Positions 16,717 to 26,442 of a DNA stretch of 49,243 bases are shown here, one piece after another. The notes beneath the pieces were generated by a model. That model searched no databases. It saw only the letters and a list, made by a program, of their open reading frames with translations, and had not been told where the DNA came from. Every line of letters starts with the position of its first letter. The stretch's first letter is position 1. The position numbers were made by a program, and so were the translations under genes. The stretch comes from Akkermansiaceae bacterium UBA1506 (GTDB lineage Bacteria; Verrucomicrobiota; Verrucomicrobiia; Verrucomicrobiales; DEV007): assembly GCA_002323995.1 (NCBI GenBank), contig DCQY01000008.1:1530-50772 (forward strand), written 5' to 3'.

Positions 16717-18096
16717 ATGCCTGATCCGTCATCACTGGATGCTGTTCTCATTGCGGGAGGAAAGTCCTCCCGTTTTGGGGAGGATAAGGCTTTCTTTGAC
16801 TGGAATGGAGAACCGCTTTTCCAACGCCAGTTGAAGAAGTTGCTGGCATTGGGGCCCAATCAACTTTGGTTGTCTGCCAATGGGGACCAGGATTACGGCG
16901 AACTACCGAACGGGGTTATTCGCGTTGATGACGACGACGAAGGTCTCGGTCCGGTTGGCGGTTTGTTAAATGTTTTCAAGCGAAGCGAAGCTGAGCGAAT
17001 TGTTGTCCTCGGCGTTGACTTGCCACTCATGGAGGAGGGCTTTCTTGCGAAGTTGGTAGATGATGATTCCGGTATTGTTCCGAAAACGCAGCGATACTGG
17101 GAACCCCTCGCTGCGGTCTATCCACGCGAAGCGATGTTGGCAATTCTTGAATCAGCAATGGAACAGGGTAATCGGAAGTTGCAGCGCCTTCTCGACAAGG
17201 CGGAGCAGAGCGGAGTTACGAGGGCCTACGCAGTGAGCGAGGGGGAGGGCCTTCTCTTTACCAATTTGAACAGCCGCGAGGATCTCGAAAAGATTGATCC
17301 TCATCGTAGGGATGAAGGGTTGAACCTGCGCCGCTACCGCGTCGAGCGGGGTTGGGTTGAGGAGGGTGACCGGGTAGCGATGGAAGAGCCCCTCGAAGTT
17401 CGGGTGAACGGTCAAAGCGTTGCTGTGATGATGCGGACACCGGGTCATGATGAGGAATTGGCCACGGGATTCCTTCTCACTGAGAGCGTGATAGAGTCGG
17501 CTGATGATATCGCAGAGATTCAACATCGTCCCGACCTCGATCCGGAGGCAGTCGGCAATTCGCTCGAGGTCACGCTGAAGAAGGAGACCGATCTGAGTGA
17601 ACTGACCCGTCACGTTTTTACGTCGAGCAGTTGCGGGGTTTGCGGCAAGGCGACAATCGAATCGGTATTTCAGCAGTTTTCACCGATTGAGCGTGGGATA
17701 ACGCTGAATTCTGACTTTCTTCTCGAGCTGCCGGGTAAGTTGAGAAAACAGCAGGAGACCTTCGATCGGACGGGTGGTTTGCATGCCTCTGCCTTGTTCT
17801 CGACAGAAGGGGAGTTGTTATTGCTAAGAGAAGATGTGGGGCGTCACAATGCGTTGGACAAGGTGATTGGCCGGTCTCTGCGAGACCAGATTGATTTATC
17901 AAAAGTGGTATTGTTAGTGAGTGGTCGGATTTCTTTTGAACTGATGCAAAAAGCTCTCGCCGGAGGCATTCCAGCAGTTGCGGGAATCTCAGCGCCGAGC
18001 AGCCTGGCGGTGAAATTGGCCAGAGACAGCGGGCAAATCCTGGTCGGGTTCCTGCGCGAGCGCGGGTTTAATGTCTACTCGGGCGAGGTGGAGTAG
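16717..18096 (+). CDS. MobA-FdhD fusion: Mo-cofactor guanylyltransferase plus formate dehydrogenase sulfurtransferase
   Basis: One 459-residue protein joining two steps of molybdenum cofactor maturation. Residues 1-195 are MobA-like, attaching GMP to molybdopterin: LIAGGKSSRFGEDKA (11-25), GLGPVGGLL (77-84) and the metal-binding LGVDLPLM (98-105). Residues about 200-459 are FdhD, which passes sulfur to the cofactor of formate dehydrogenases: RTPGHDEELATGF (240-252), the catalytic cysteine pair SSCGVCGKATIE (C306, C309), and REDVGRHNALDKV. The two are normally separate proteins. No frameshift is seen and the linker is short, so the fusion looks genuine. It follows the sulfatase by 3 bases. No formate dehydrogenase lies in the window. 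Confidence 0.93.
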   Translation: MPDPSSLDAVLIAGGKSSRFGEDKAFFDWNGEPLFQRQLKKLLALGPNQLWLSANGDQDYGELPNGVIRVDDDDEGLGPVGGLLNVFKRSEAERIVVLGVDLPLMEEGFLAKLVDDDSGIVPKTQRYWEPLAAVYPREAMLAILESAMEQGNRKLQRLLDKAEQSGVTRAYAVSEGEGLLFTNLNSREDLEKIDPHRRDEGLNLRRYRVERGWVEEGDRVAMEEPLEVRVNGQSVAVMMRTPGHDEELATGFLLTESVIESADDIAEIQHRPDLDPEAVGNSLEVTLKKETDLSELTRHVFTSSSCGVCGKATIESVFQQFSPIERGITLNSDFLLELPGKLRKQQETFDRTGGLHASALFSTEGELLLLREDVGRHNALDKVIGRSLRDQIDLSKVVLLVSGRISFELMQKALAGGIPAVAGISAPSSLAVKLARDSGQILVGFLRERGFNVYSGEVE

Positions 18097-18121
18097 ATGG
18101 GTGCTCCGCCCGCGGAGGATG

Positions 18122-18637
18122 CTACATTTCGCTGGCGACAGCTGCGGCGATTATTAAAAAGTAGACAATCACGAACAGGACGCTGAGAACGATCCCGACA
18201 TACCCGGTGATGATACCAGTCAGTGCCATTCCGGCATTTGAAGCCACCGTTGGATTTTCAAGCGCCCGCTTGCGGGCGATGTGACCACAAACAACTCCGG
18301 CGATACTGAAAGGAGTGAAGCAGGAGAGAATACCCAGAATGCCAAAGACGAGAGCGCAGACGGATACGGAATCAGTTTGTGATTGGTTGGCTACCAAGCC
18401 TGGTTCCGGTTGAGTTGCAGTAACAATATTGCCGGGTTGTGCTGAACTAAGAGAAGGTGGCAAAGAATCGCCCGCAAACAAGTCGGGCCGAACTTCTGAG
18501 CAGGGCTGCCACTCGGTCATGGACTCGTTCCAGACCAACGTGGTGGGTTTAATGGTTTGCGAAGCAACCAACTCTGGGAGCTGGCTCTCTTCGACGGATA
18601 CTTGGCTATCCGAATTGTCAGCGTAATACCAATTCAT
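18122..18637 (-). CDS. GYF_2 / DUF4190 membrane protein
   Basis: 171 residues. The first 50 (MNWYYADNSDSQV, WNESMTEWQPCSEV) match the GYF_2 (DUF4339) domain, a small tryptophan/tyrosine-rich module thought to bind peptides and common in PVC bacteria. A proline/serine/glutamine linker follows, then two membrane helices with the DUF4190 pattern (ALVFGILGILSC, VVCGHIARKRA, GMALTGIITGYVGI). The function is unknown. It converges with the MobA-FdhD gene, with 25 bases between the stops. A related DUF4190 segment occurs in the protein at 39712-40386. Confidence 0.85.
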   Translation of the reverse strand: MNWYYADNSDSQVSVEESQLPELVASQTIKPTTLVWNESMTEWQPCSEVRPDLFAGDSLPPSLSSAQPGNIVTATQPEPGLVANQSQTDSVSVCALVFGILGILSCFTPFSIAGVVCGHIARKRALENPTVASNAGMALTGIITGYVGIVLSVLFVIVYFLIIAAAVASEM

Positions 18638-18694
18638 GCCCGTGCTAGAATAGAAAGGTTAGGCCTTTAAGGCGAATTCTTTTCTTTTTCGATA

Positions 18695-19606
18695 TCAGGT
18701 AAAGGTGCAGTAGCCACGGAAGGTCTCGAGCCGTTCGTTAAAGGCCTCCTCGGTCAGCGCTTCTACCGCATGAGTACTGAAGCTCTCGCAAGTGAAGCTT
18801 GCCACGATGGTTCCTCGGGCAATAGCACTGGTGAGATCTTCAAAGCTGAATTCTTCTTTACCAAGGCTAGCGAGATAGCCTGCAAAACCACCAATGAAAG
18901 TATCGCCAGCTCCCGTGGGATCGAAGACGTCGTTCAGAGGGAAAGCGGGGCAAGTGAAAAATTTGTCCTCACCGAAAAGCATGGCGCCGTGTTCGCCCTT
19001 TTTTACGATCACATACTTGGGTCCCATCTCCCGGAGCGCCTTTCCGGCGCCCACGATGTTGGAGGTGTCCATCATCAGTTTAGCTTCACTGTCATTGAGG
19101 ACGAGGAGGTCGATTCGTTGAAGAAGGCGTTCAAGCTCATCGCGGGAAATCTGAATCCAGAGATCCATGGTGTCTGCGATAGTGAAAGAGGGGTTGTCTC
19201 CGAGTTGGTCGATCACCTCGAGCTGGTTGAGGGGGTGGGCGTTGGCAAGTAGGTTGATCTTGGCACCTTTCTGGGAGTCCGCTACCGCGGGCCTCCAGGA
19301 TTCGAGAACATTGAGGGCCACTTCGAGAGTTTCGCGATCGTTCATGTCCTCCATGTATTCGCCGCTCCAGCGGAAGGTCTCCCCTTCGGAAAACTCGATA
19401 CCCTCGAGGTTGATGTCACGGCTCTTAAGAAGGGTGAGGTGCTCCTCAGGGAAGTCGTGTCCGACAACGCCGACGATTCCGGAGGGGCCAAAGAAGCTGG
19501 CAGCGATCGCGGCATAGGAGGCAGAACCTCCAAGGAGATTCTCCTGGGAGGCTTTCTGCGTTTTCACGTTGTCGATAGCGATGGATCCTGAAACAAGAAC
19601 ACTCAT
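18695..19606 (-). CDS. PfkB-family carbohydrate/nucleoside kinase
   Basis: 303-residue ribokinase-fold kinase, cytoplasmic. The N-terminal substrate region has GSIAIDNV and LLGGSASYAAIAA (24-36, the GG motif). The C-terminal signature is DPTGAGDTFIGGFAGYL (229-245), with D235 the catalytic base and the anion hole GAGD; NDSEA at 171-175 is the usual kinase marker. Which sugar or nucleoside it uses cannot be read. It follows thiE by 29 bases on the same strand. HMP kinases of thiamine biosynthesis share this fold, so a thiamine role is possible but the sequence reads more like an adenosine/ribokinase-type PfkB. Confidence 0.93.
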   Translation of the reverse strand: MSVLVSGSIAIDNVKTQKASQENLLGGSASYAAIAASFFGPSGIVGVVGHDFPEEHLTLLKSRDINLEGIEFSEGETFRWSGEYMEDMNDRETLEVALNVLESWRPAVADSQKGAKINLLANAHPLNQLEVIDQLGDNPSFTIADTMDLWIQISRDELERLLQRIDLLVLNDSEAKLMMDTSNIVGAGKALREMGPKYVIVKKGEHGAMLFGEDKFFTCPAFPLNDVFDPTGAGDTFIGGFAGYLASLGKEEFSFEDLTSAIARGTIVASFTCESFSTHAVEALTEEAFNERLETFRGYCTFT

Positions 19607-19635
19607 GATGTCGGTAGGTTGGAATAATTAAAAAT

Positions 19636-20295
19636 TCAAAGTGTGTCAGCCAGAAGGGCTTTGGACTCGCGGACATAAGCAGCAATATCAGACGCTTGCA
19701 AGATCCCGGATACAATGACAGCTCGTTTTGCTCCGGCATTCATGACCTGATTTAGGTTCTCTTTTTTGATCCCACCGATACAGAAAATGGGAAGATCGGG
19801 GTGCGATTCGTGGACCTGACTGATTTCTTTGATGCCGATGGGCGTGTAGGTCGGCTTGGTGGGAGTCGCAAAGAGGGGACCAAATCCAATGCAGTCGGTT
19901 CGAGGATCAGCCGCTGCTGCAGCCGCCTGCTCAACACTGTGAGTGGAGCGCCCCACTAGCATGTCATCTCCGACAATGTACCTTACTTCATCCATGGAAG
20001 GGTCATCCTGACCCACATGGACTCCATCGGCTCCGATTGATGCGGCGATCTTAGGCGAATCGTTGACGATGAAAGGAACGCCTCCGCCATGGCAGATTGG
20101 CAGGAGTTTACGGGCCCAGCGCTCGATATCGGAATCAGAGTAGCCTTTGGCTCGAAGCTGGATGATATCGATACCACCTGCAATCATTTCGCGAGTGACG
20201 CGTTCGAGGTCAGCCGGTTGGGTATAGCCGAGGTCGACGATACCATAGAGCTGGGCGGGAAAGAGGAGGGAGCGAGCCATTGAAGGACTCAACAT
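19636..20295 (-). CDS. thiE: Thiamine phosphate synthase
   Basis: Joins HMP-pyrophosphate and thiazole phosphate to thiamine monophosphate. TIM-barrel motifs are clear: LYGIVDLGY, GGIDIIQLRAKG (substrate contacts), PFIVNDSPKIA, GADGVHVGQDD (metal/pyrophosphate site), VGRSTHS, CIGFGPLFATPTK and IFCIGGI. About 219 residues, normal length. Two ATGs are possible (20295 and 20280); neither has a clear ribosome site, and I keep the longer. It lies 38 bases after the sulfatase stop and 29 before the PfkB kinase on the same strand. No TPP riboswitch fits in the short gap. Confidence 0.94.
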   Translation of the reverse strand: MLSPSMARSLLFPAQLYGIVDLGYTQPADLERVTREMIAGGIDIIQLRAKGYSDSDIERWARKLLPICHGGGVPFIVNDSPKIAASIGADGVHVGQDDPSMDEVRYIVGDDMLVGRSTHSVEQAAAAAADPRTDCIGFGPLFATPTKPTYTPIGIKEISQVHESHPDLPIFCIGGIKKENLNQVMNAGAKRAVIVSGILQASDIAAYVRESKALLADTL

Positions 20296-20333
20296 GGTCG
20301 AGTGGTGGAGTCAACAGAGGGTTGAGTTTGGAA

Positions 20334-22898
20334 TCACTCCTCTTCTTCAGGGTCAGCCGAGAAACTGCCCGCAGCCGGGCTGAAGTCCCAAGGTTTTGTA
20401 TCACCGCCCATTTTGTCAAGAAAGGCGCCGCTGGAGAAAGCGATGAAGAAGTTGTTATCGCCGGATTCATTGCGGGTCTCGTTGTAACGCTTTTGCATCA
20501 AGGGAAGCAGTGGACGAGCTTTTTCACCTAGCAGTTCGATGGCGCGGCAGGCGCGCAATGCGGCCCACCATTTTTCATTGTAGAGTTCGCGGGCCAGCAC
20601 TTGGAGAGCAACCGCGCGATGTTTTTCAGACTCAGCTGCCATCCACGAGGACATCTCGATGCGAACTGGAGCAATGTAGTCGTCCATGTAGTCGTAAAGA
20701 TCTTCAAGAAGGTCCTGGTCTTCAGGAAAGGCGTAGCGCAAACCGATGATGCTCCAGTAACGTGAGGAAGGGTCGCCAGAGCGGGCCAGTGTGAGCAGTT
20801 GTTCACGACTGGTGGTGCCGACAAGATCGGCGGCGGCCCAGGCAGATTTAAGGTCAGGGCGGTGGTTGCTGCCGCCATTGTTGATGGTCAGAATATCAAC
20901 GCCTTCGTCCTCTATATACTGAGCCATGATAGCTTCTGGCAGAGCGCCGTTATCTTTAATCTCCATGCGCTTCCGGATCAGTTCGGCACGATGAGCGTTG
21001 AGAGCTTTTTTCTGCTTATTGCTCATCTCGGTGAGCATCAGATTGTTGATATTTTCCGGGTCGCTGCTGATATCATAGAATTCCTCCGCAGCCCGAGTGG
21101 CGTTGGTGTAGTGGCGCTGTGCCATTGAGAGAGTTTCGGAATTTTCGTCAGCGTGTCGCGTGATGTTTCGACGAATATCAGCGAGGTCAGAGAAGACGCT
21201 TGGGGGATTCCAGGAGAGGTGCGGCATGTAGTTGCGAATGTAGAGATACTGCTTGGAACGAACCGAACGGGCCATGTCGAAGACTTCGTCAACGCGGTCG
21301 CGAAAGCCGTAAAGGTATTCGGGTGCGTCATCAGCGTCAGGCCCGATAAAGACGCTACCCTGCATGTAATCCGGAACTTCCAGTCCAACCATGGAGAGTA
21401 ATGTGGCTGGAAAGTCGACAAAGGTCACTAGTCGTCCGATTGATTCCCCGGGTTTGGCTGGCGCGAGGTGCTGCCACCTTTCGGGGAAACGAATCATCAG
21501 AGGCACGTGCATACCTGAATCAGTAAGGAGGCGTTTGTGCCGCGGCATCCCAGAACCATGATCGGAGTAGAAAAAGACGATGGTATTGTCGGCGACCCCC
21601 TCATCTTCCAACTCCTTGAGCCGATCGCCGATCTGTTGATCCATCGCTGTGACGCAATCGTAGTAGCGAGCTAACGTTTTACGGACAATCGGTGTGTTGG
21701 GGTAATAAGGAGGAATGGGAGCAGTGTCAGGATTGTGGAAGAGATCTTCGGATATAAGGGATTGGACATGTTGTTCAAAAGCCCTATGAGGCCAAACCGC
21801 AGTGCGTGATTGGTGAGAGGTCATGTGATTGAAGACCGCAAAGAAAGGTCGCTGGCCTCGCTCCTTAGAATTCCAATGAGCGGCATCGCTGTTTTCGTTC
21901 CAAGATTCTTTGATGAGCCGGGCGATGCTGCCCGTATTGTAATCCGTTTTCACATTGTTGGTGGCATAGTAGCCGGCTTTTCGGAGATAGGCTGAGTAGC
22001 CTGTGACATTGTCGGGCAGTGGAAAAGCGGAACGCATCTGGTGGGTCCCCGAACTGGGAGCCCAGATCCCCGTAATCAACGTAGATCGGGAGGGAGAGCA
22101 GACTGGTGACGCAGCAAAGGCGTTGGTGTAGCGGACAGATTCTTTAGCGAATTGGTCGAGATTAGGGGTGGTGGCGTATTCGTCGCCGTAGCAACCGAGG
22201 GTAGGACTCATGTCCTCAGCAGTGAGCCAGAGGATGTTTGGAAATGCCTCAGTAGCGTTGGCCTCGGGAGAGGGGGCGGGTAACTCGCGAGCCTTGATGT
22301 TGCGAAAGCGGATCGTCCCTCCTTTGCCGTGATGCTGGATGCCGAAGTAGCCGTTGAGTGATTGAGCGTCGGTTACTTGCGCGATCCTGACGTCATTGAC
22401 AAAAGTGGTGATAGAGGGGCCGTCGCAAACAACGCGATAGGTGTTCCATTGACCTTCCTGAATCACTCCATCAATCTTTCCAAGGAAATCTTTTTGTTCC
22501 TCTTTCTTCGGGTAAAGCCACCCTCCCATGCCAATGGCGTAGACGCCACCGTTCTCACCGGGGACATCTCCTTCGATTTCGATCTGGTATCCCTTTGGTT
22601 TACCTTCTTCTCCTAAAATTCGGAAAGAGAATCCGGTATTCAGCCCGGCTTCCTTGGCATCTTCCGGTAACAGGACCTCGACAGAGGCCTCAAAGTTGTC
22701 CATCTGAAGTTGACTAGTCACCCAGACATTCTTGGTCGCTAGTAAGTGAATCTCTCCGTCGATGGCTTCAAATGTTTCCACCTCTTCCCGAGGGGTCCAG
22801 CCCTCGGTATTTTTACCGTTGAAAAGGTTGACCCATTCAGCGGCGAAACTGGGCGAGGAGATGGCCAGAACGAGGACCAGGAGCATCGAGAACTTCAT
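20334..22898 (-). CDS. DUF1080-sulfatase fusion, secreted
   Basis: 854 residues. A signal peptide (MKFSMLLVLVLAISSPSFAA) is followed by a DUF1080 (PF06439, 3-keto-disaccharide hydrolase/lectin-like) domain at about 21-204: WVNLFNGKNTEGW, GYQIEIEGD, GQWNTYRVVCDG, GYFGIQHHG. An S1 sulfatase spans 219 to about 690: PNILWLTAEDMSP, the classical formylglycine motif CSPSR (C267-R271), SGTHQMR, FFYSDHGSGMP. The last 150 residues are HEAT-like (SRYWSIIGLRYA, APVRIEMSSWMA). The start is the ATG at 22898, which begins the signal peptide; an upstream ATG adds 11 residues with no signal. It is likely a glycan-binding or two-activity enzyme for sulfated polysaccharide. It shares its tail architecture with the sulfatase at 14836. 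Confidence 0.94.
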   Translation of the reverse strand: MKFSMLLVLVLAISSPSFAAEWVNLFNGKNTEGWTPREEVETFEAIDGEIHLLATKNVWVTSQLQMDNFEASVEVLLPEDAKEAGLNTGFSFRILGEEGKPKGYQIEIEGDVPGENGGVYAIGMGGWLYPKKEEQKDFLGKIDGVIQEGQWNTYRVVCDGPSITTFVNDVRIAQVTDAQSLNGYFGIQHHGKGGTIRFRNIKARELPAPSPEANATEAFPNILWLTAEDMSPTLGCYGDEYATTPNLDQFAKESVRYTNAFAASPVCSPSRSTLITGIWAPSSGTHQMRSAFPLPDNVTGYSAYLRKAGYYATNNVKTDYNTGSIARLIKESWNENSDAAHWNSKERGQRPFFAVFNHMTSHQSRTAVWPHRAFEQHVQSLISEDLFHNPDTAPIPPYYPNTPIVRKTLARYYDCVTAMDQQIGDRLKELEDEGVADNTIVFFYSDHGSGMPRHKRLLTDSGMHVPLMIRFPERWQHLAPAKPGESIGRLVTFVDFPATLLSMVGLEVPDYMQGSVFIGPDADDAPEYLYGFRDRVDEVFDMARSVRSKQYLYIRNYMPHLSWNPPSVFSDLADIRRNITRHADENSETLSMAQRHYTNATRAAEEFYDISSDPENINNLMLTEMSNKQKKALNAHRAELIRKRMEIKDNGALPEAIMAQYIEDEGVDILTINNGGSNHRPDLKSAWAAADLVGTTSREQLLTLARSGDPSSRYWSIIGLRYAFPEDQDLLEDLYDYMDDYIAPVRIEMSSWMAAESEKHRAVALQVLARELYNEKWWAALRACRAIELLGEKARPLLPLMQKRYNETRNESGDNNFFIAFSSGAFLDKMGGDTKPWDFSPAAGSFSADPEEEE

Positions 22899-22952
22899 GG
22901 CATCACGGTAACGAATGGTGAGGTGATGCAAAGGTAAAATGGAAGCGAATGG

Positions 22953-23621
22953 TCACGCGATCACCTTCTCAACAAGACGAAATCGGTTGTCGTATTCGCC
23001 GCCGTTATAAGTGCGGCAACAGTCGTAGCAGGCAACAGCTCGTTTGATCTTGCGAACGCGTTCGACCACTGAGCCGCAGACCGGACACTCGTAGGTGTAA
23101 GAGCGCTTCATCTTGCGAGACGGGAAGTCGAGATTGTGACAACGATCCTCATCAGGGATTCCGAGGTCGCGGCAGGCTTGCTTCCACTCTGGCCCGTGGG
23201 GAAGAATACGTTGTCCGTCTGCTCTTGCGTAGGATACAAGGTGAGCCAACTCGTGAAGAAAGGTGCCGAATATTTCGCGATCTCGACTTGCTTCAGGCAG
23301 ATCCTGAAGCTTCGGGTTAAGCTCGATCTGGTCCGTTTGAAAGAAGGCTCGGCCGGCGGCAGTGCGCATGCGAGAGTTCCACGAAACAGAGACTCTCTCA
23401 GCGAGTTTTGGAAGTTCCAATTCCATCGCGTAGAAGACCGCGATGCGGATCAGGAACCTATCAGGACCGGACCTTGGGTGGACCACCTTTGGCACTCTGG
23501 TGGGTAACCTAAAGGATGCTTCGGGTAATGGTCTCACAGCAGGCGCCGACGTAAGTGGTGCCGCGTGGTGGTCTTCAGAAGTCAGGCTACTGCTTTCAAA
23601 CAGTTCCAGTTGCTCGGACAT
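22953..23621 (-). CDS. SprT-like zinc metalloprotease domain protein
   Basis: 222 residues. The SprT/Spartan-type active site is FLHELAHLVSYA (H123, E124, H127), with the third zinc ligand in LPHGPEWKQAC (H142). A C-terminal zinc ribbon has CPVCG (C179, C182) and CYDCC (C198, C201). Eukaryotic Spartan cleaves DNA-protein crosslinks; the bacterial SprT role is not settled. The first 50 residues look unstructured. It starts 14 bases after the serine acetyltransferase stop and ends 54 before the fused sulfatase, so the three may be one transcript. Confidence 0.9.
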   Translation of the reverse strand: MSEQLELFESSSLTSEDHHAAPLTSAPAVRPLPEASFRLPTRVPKVVHPRSGPDRFLIRIAVFYAMELELPKLAERVSVSWNSRMRTAAGRAFFQTDQIELNPKLQDLPEASRDREIFGTFLHELAHLVSYARADGQRILPHGPEWKQACRDLGIPDEDRCHNLDFPSRKMKRSYTYECPVCGSVVERVRKIKRAVACYDCCRTYNGGEYDNRFRLVEKVIA

Positions 23622-23635
23622 GATGGGAAAGGAAC

Positions 23636-24568
<933 letters not shown>

Positions 24569-24662
24569 GTGTGTTCAAGAAGGTAGGCAGAGAGAGGCTA
24601 TTTCCAAGGAAAAGCTTAATACGATTTGAATGATATTTTGCGTGAACTTGTCGATTACTTCA

Positions 24663-24690
24663 AATTACTGCCTCCAGAAAATCAGTAATT
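24663..24690. promoter_or_regulatory. Inverted repeat between serine acetyltransferase and TauE-type exporter
   Basis: AATTACTG (24663-24670) and its exact reverse complement CAGTAATT (24683-24690) flank a 12-base spacer in the divergent gap of about 210 bases. The half-site centres are 20 bases apart, two helical turns, as for many dimeric regulators. Both neighbours concern sulfur (cysteine synthesis and a possible sulfite/sulfonate exporter), so a shared sulfur-responsive operator is conceivable. The regulator is unknown. Confidence 0.35.
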
Positions 24691-24779
24691 GGGAGGGTTT
24701 GGGAGGAAATATGTCAGATCGTGAGACTTTTTTGGGTCAATGCTCACAAAGGTTTCGCAAGAGAGTTTCAGACGTATAA

Positions 24780-25775
24780 TTGTCGATTTTGAAATCTTCC
24801 CTCAATACTCGGCCCCATCTTGACCTAGCGTTTATCGCTTTAGTTTGGTTCGTTTGGTTGGTGATCACTGCTGGCGCAGACCGTTGGGCATTGTTTGTCG
24901 ACGATTGGTTCATGCCTGTGACTATGGCCTTTGGTTCCTTCGTGGCGGGCTCGACGAGTCAGGGTGGCGGAGCGATCGCATTTCCGGTGATGACACTTGG
25001 ATTCGATATTGATCCAAGAGGCGCGCGCGATTTTTCGATGATGATTCAATCGATTGGCATGACCTCGGCAACGATGGCGATCTTGTGGAGGAGAATACCG
25101 ATCGAGAAAACAGCGCTGCTGGTTGCTGGACTTGCAGGCGCTGTGGGGATTGTCTTTGGCCTCGAAGTGGTTCAATTCTGGTTTGAGTCAACACCGACCA
25201 AGGTGTTCTTCGTTTCGCTCTGGCTCGCCTTCGGAGTCGCTCTTTGGACGATCAATCGGGTCAAAGGATCGATAAAACGTGAGTCATTGGCTGATCGAAA
25301 CCTAGGCACGTTGATTTGCCTGGTCTTGGCAGGATTTGTGGGCGGTACGGTTTCCGGGCTGCTCGGTAGCGGTCTCGATATTTTCGTCTTTGCTGCCCTT
25401 GTCCTTGGTTTCCGGGTCTGCGAAACGGTGGCGACTCCGACTTCGGTTATTCTGATGGCAAGCAACAGTGTGGTCGGATTTCTCTGGCGCCTCAGTGGTG
25501 GAGGGGGTGAAGCAATAGCTCCCGAGATTTGGAATTACTGGTGGGTTTGCATTCCTGTTGTAGCGATCGGAGCCCCGCTGGGAGCACGCTTCATTTCAAA
25601 TCGCGGTCATCTCTTTGTGGTAAGGCTTTTGCTCGTCGTGATCGTGGCCCAGTTTCTCGGGGCGGTGCTTATTATAAGTTTCGATGGGCCTCTGATCGCG
25701 TTGGCCATGGCAACCTTTGGGTTGGGAGTCGCACTTTTTCTGCTTTGCTGGCGTTGGGGGCGACACTATGCCTGA
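24780..25775 (+). CDS. TauE/SafE-family membrane exporter
   Basis: 331 residues, about eight membrane helices arranged as two similar halves. The glycine-rich family motifs are present: GSFVAGSTSQGGGAIAFP in the first half and GGTVSGLLGSGLDIFVF in the second. Members export sulfite, sulfoacetate or other organosulfur anions, though many are uncharacterised. The start is TTG; no nearby ATG keeps the first helix. It is divergent from the serine acetyltransferase gene and converges with upp, the stops only 8 bases apart. Substrate is not readable. Confidence 0.9.
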   Translation: MSILKSSLNTRPHLDLAFIALVWFVWLVITAGADRWALFVDDWFMPVTMAFGSFVAGSTSQGGGAIAFPVMTLGFDIDPRGARDFSMMIQSIGMTSATMAILWRRIPIEKTALLVAGLAGAVGIVFGLEVVQFWFESTPTKVFFVSLWLAFGVALWTINRVKGSIKRESLADRNLGTLICLVLAGFVGGTVSGLLGSGLDIFVFAALVLGFRVCETVATPTSVILMASNSVVGFLWRLSGGGGEAIAPEIWNYWWVCIPVVAIGAPLGARFISNRGHLFVVRLLLVVIVAQFLGAVLIISFDGPLIALAMATFGLGVALFLLCWRWGRHYA

Positions 25776-25783
25776 CTCTTTAA

Positions 25784-26398
25784 TTAGGTCCCAAAGTAAC
25801 GATCCCCCGCATCACCGAGCCCGGGAATAATGTAAGCATTTTCATCGAGTCGCTCATCGAGCGCGGCGGCAAAAACGGGAATATCAGGGTGGCGTTCCTC
25901 GAAGGCGGCGACGCCTTCAGGTGCAGCGATAAGGCAAGCGAAGCGCAGGCGCTCAGCCCCAGCCTTCTTGAGCTCATCAGCGGCGTCGGCAGCACTGCCG
26001 CCGGTCGCGAGCATCGGGTCAATGAGGATGACCTCGGCCTCTGCGATGTTGGCTGGCAGTTTGCAGTAGTAGCTGTGTGGTTGATGCGTTTCTTCGTTGC
26101 GGTAGAGCCCAATGTAGCCGACTGAGGCTTCGGTGAGTATCTCGGCGAAACCATTGAGCATACCGACGCCGGCTCGTAGAATAGGAACGAGCACGATCGG
26201 TCGTTCGAGGTCGTATCCGTCGGTTTTCTTGAGTGGAGTTTCCACTTCAATGATGGTGGTTTCGAGATCTTTGGTGACTTCGAAGGTCATCAACCGGGCG
26301 ACGTCGTGGAGGGCATAGCGGAACTCAGCGGTAGCGGAATCAACGGAACGAATATGAGTGAGCCGCTCGCGGATGATGGGGTGGTCAACAAGGGTCAT
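25784..26398 (-). CDS. upp: Uracil phosphoribosyltransferase
   Basis: Salvages uracil to UMP with PRPP. 204 residues with the expected order: DHPIIRERLTHIR, LVPILRAGVGMLNG (the uracil-side loop), the PRPP loop VILIDPMLATGGSA, and the C-terminal uracil-binding YIIPGLGDAGDRYFGT. Length matches the family (about 208). It lies 44 bases after the symporter start's operon neighbour on the same strand, so it sits upstream of the symporter gene; co-transcription is possible but unproven. Confidence 0.96.
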   Translation of the reverse strand: MTLVDHPIIRERLTHIRSVDSATAEFRYALHDVARLMTFEVTKDLETTIIEVETPLKKTDGYDLERPIVLVPILRAGVGMLNGFAEILTEASVGYIGLYRNEETHQPHSYYCKLPANIAEAEVILIDPMLATGGSAADAADELKKAGAERLRFACLIAAPEGVAAFEERHPDIPVFAAALDERLDENAYIIPGLGDAGDRYFGT

Positions 26399-26442
26399 CA
26401 GAGAAGTCTGCGCGGTTTTATCACTGTCTGCCTTTGGGGTGT

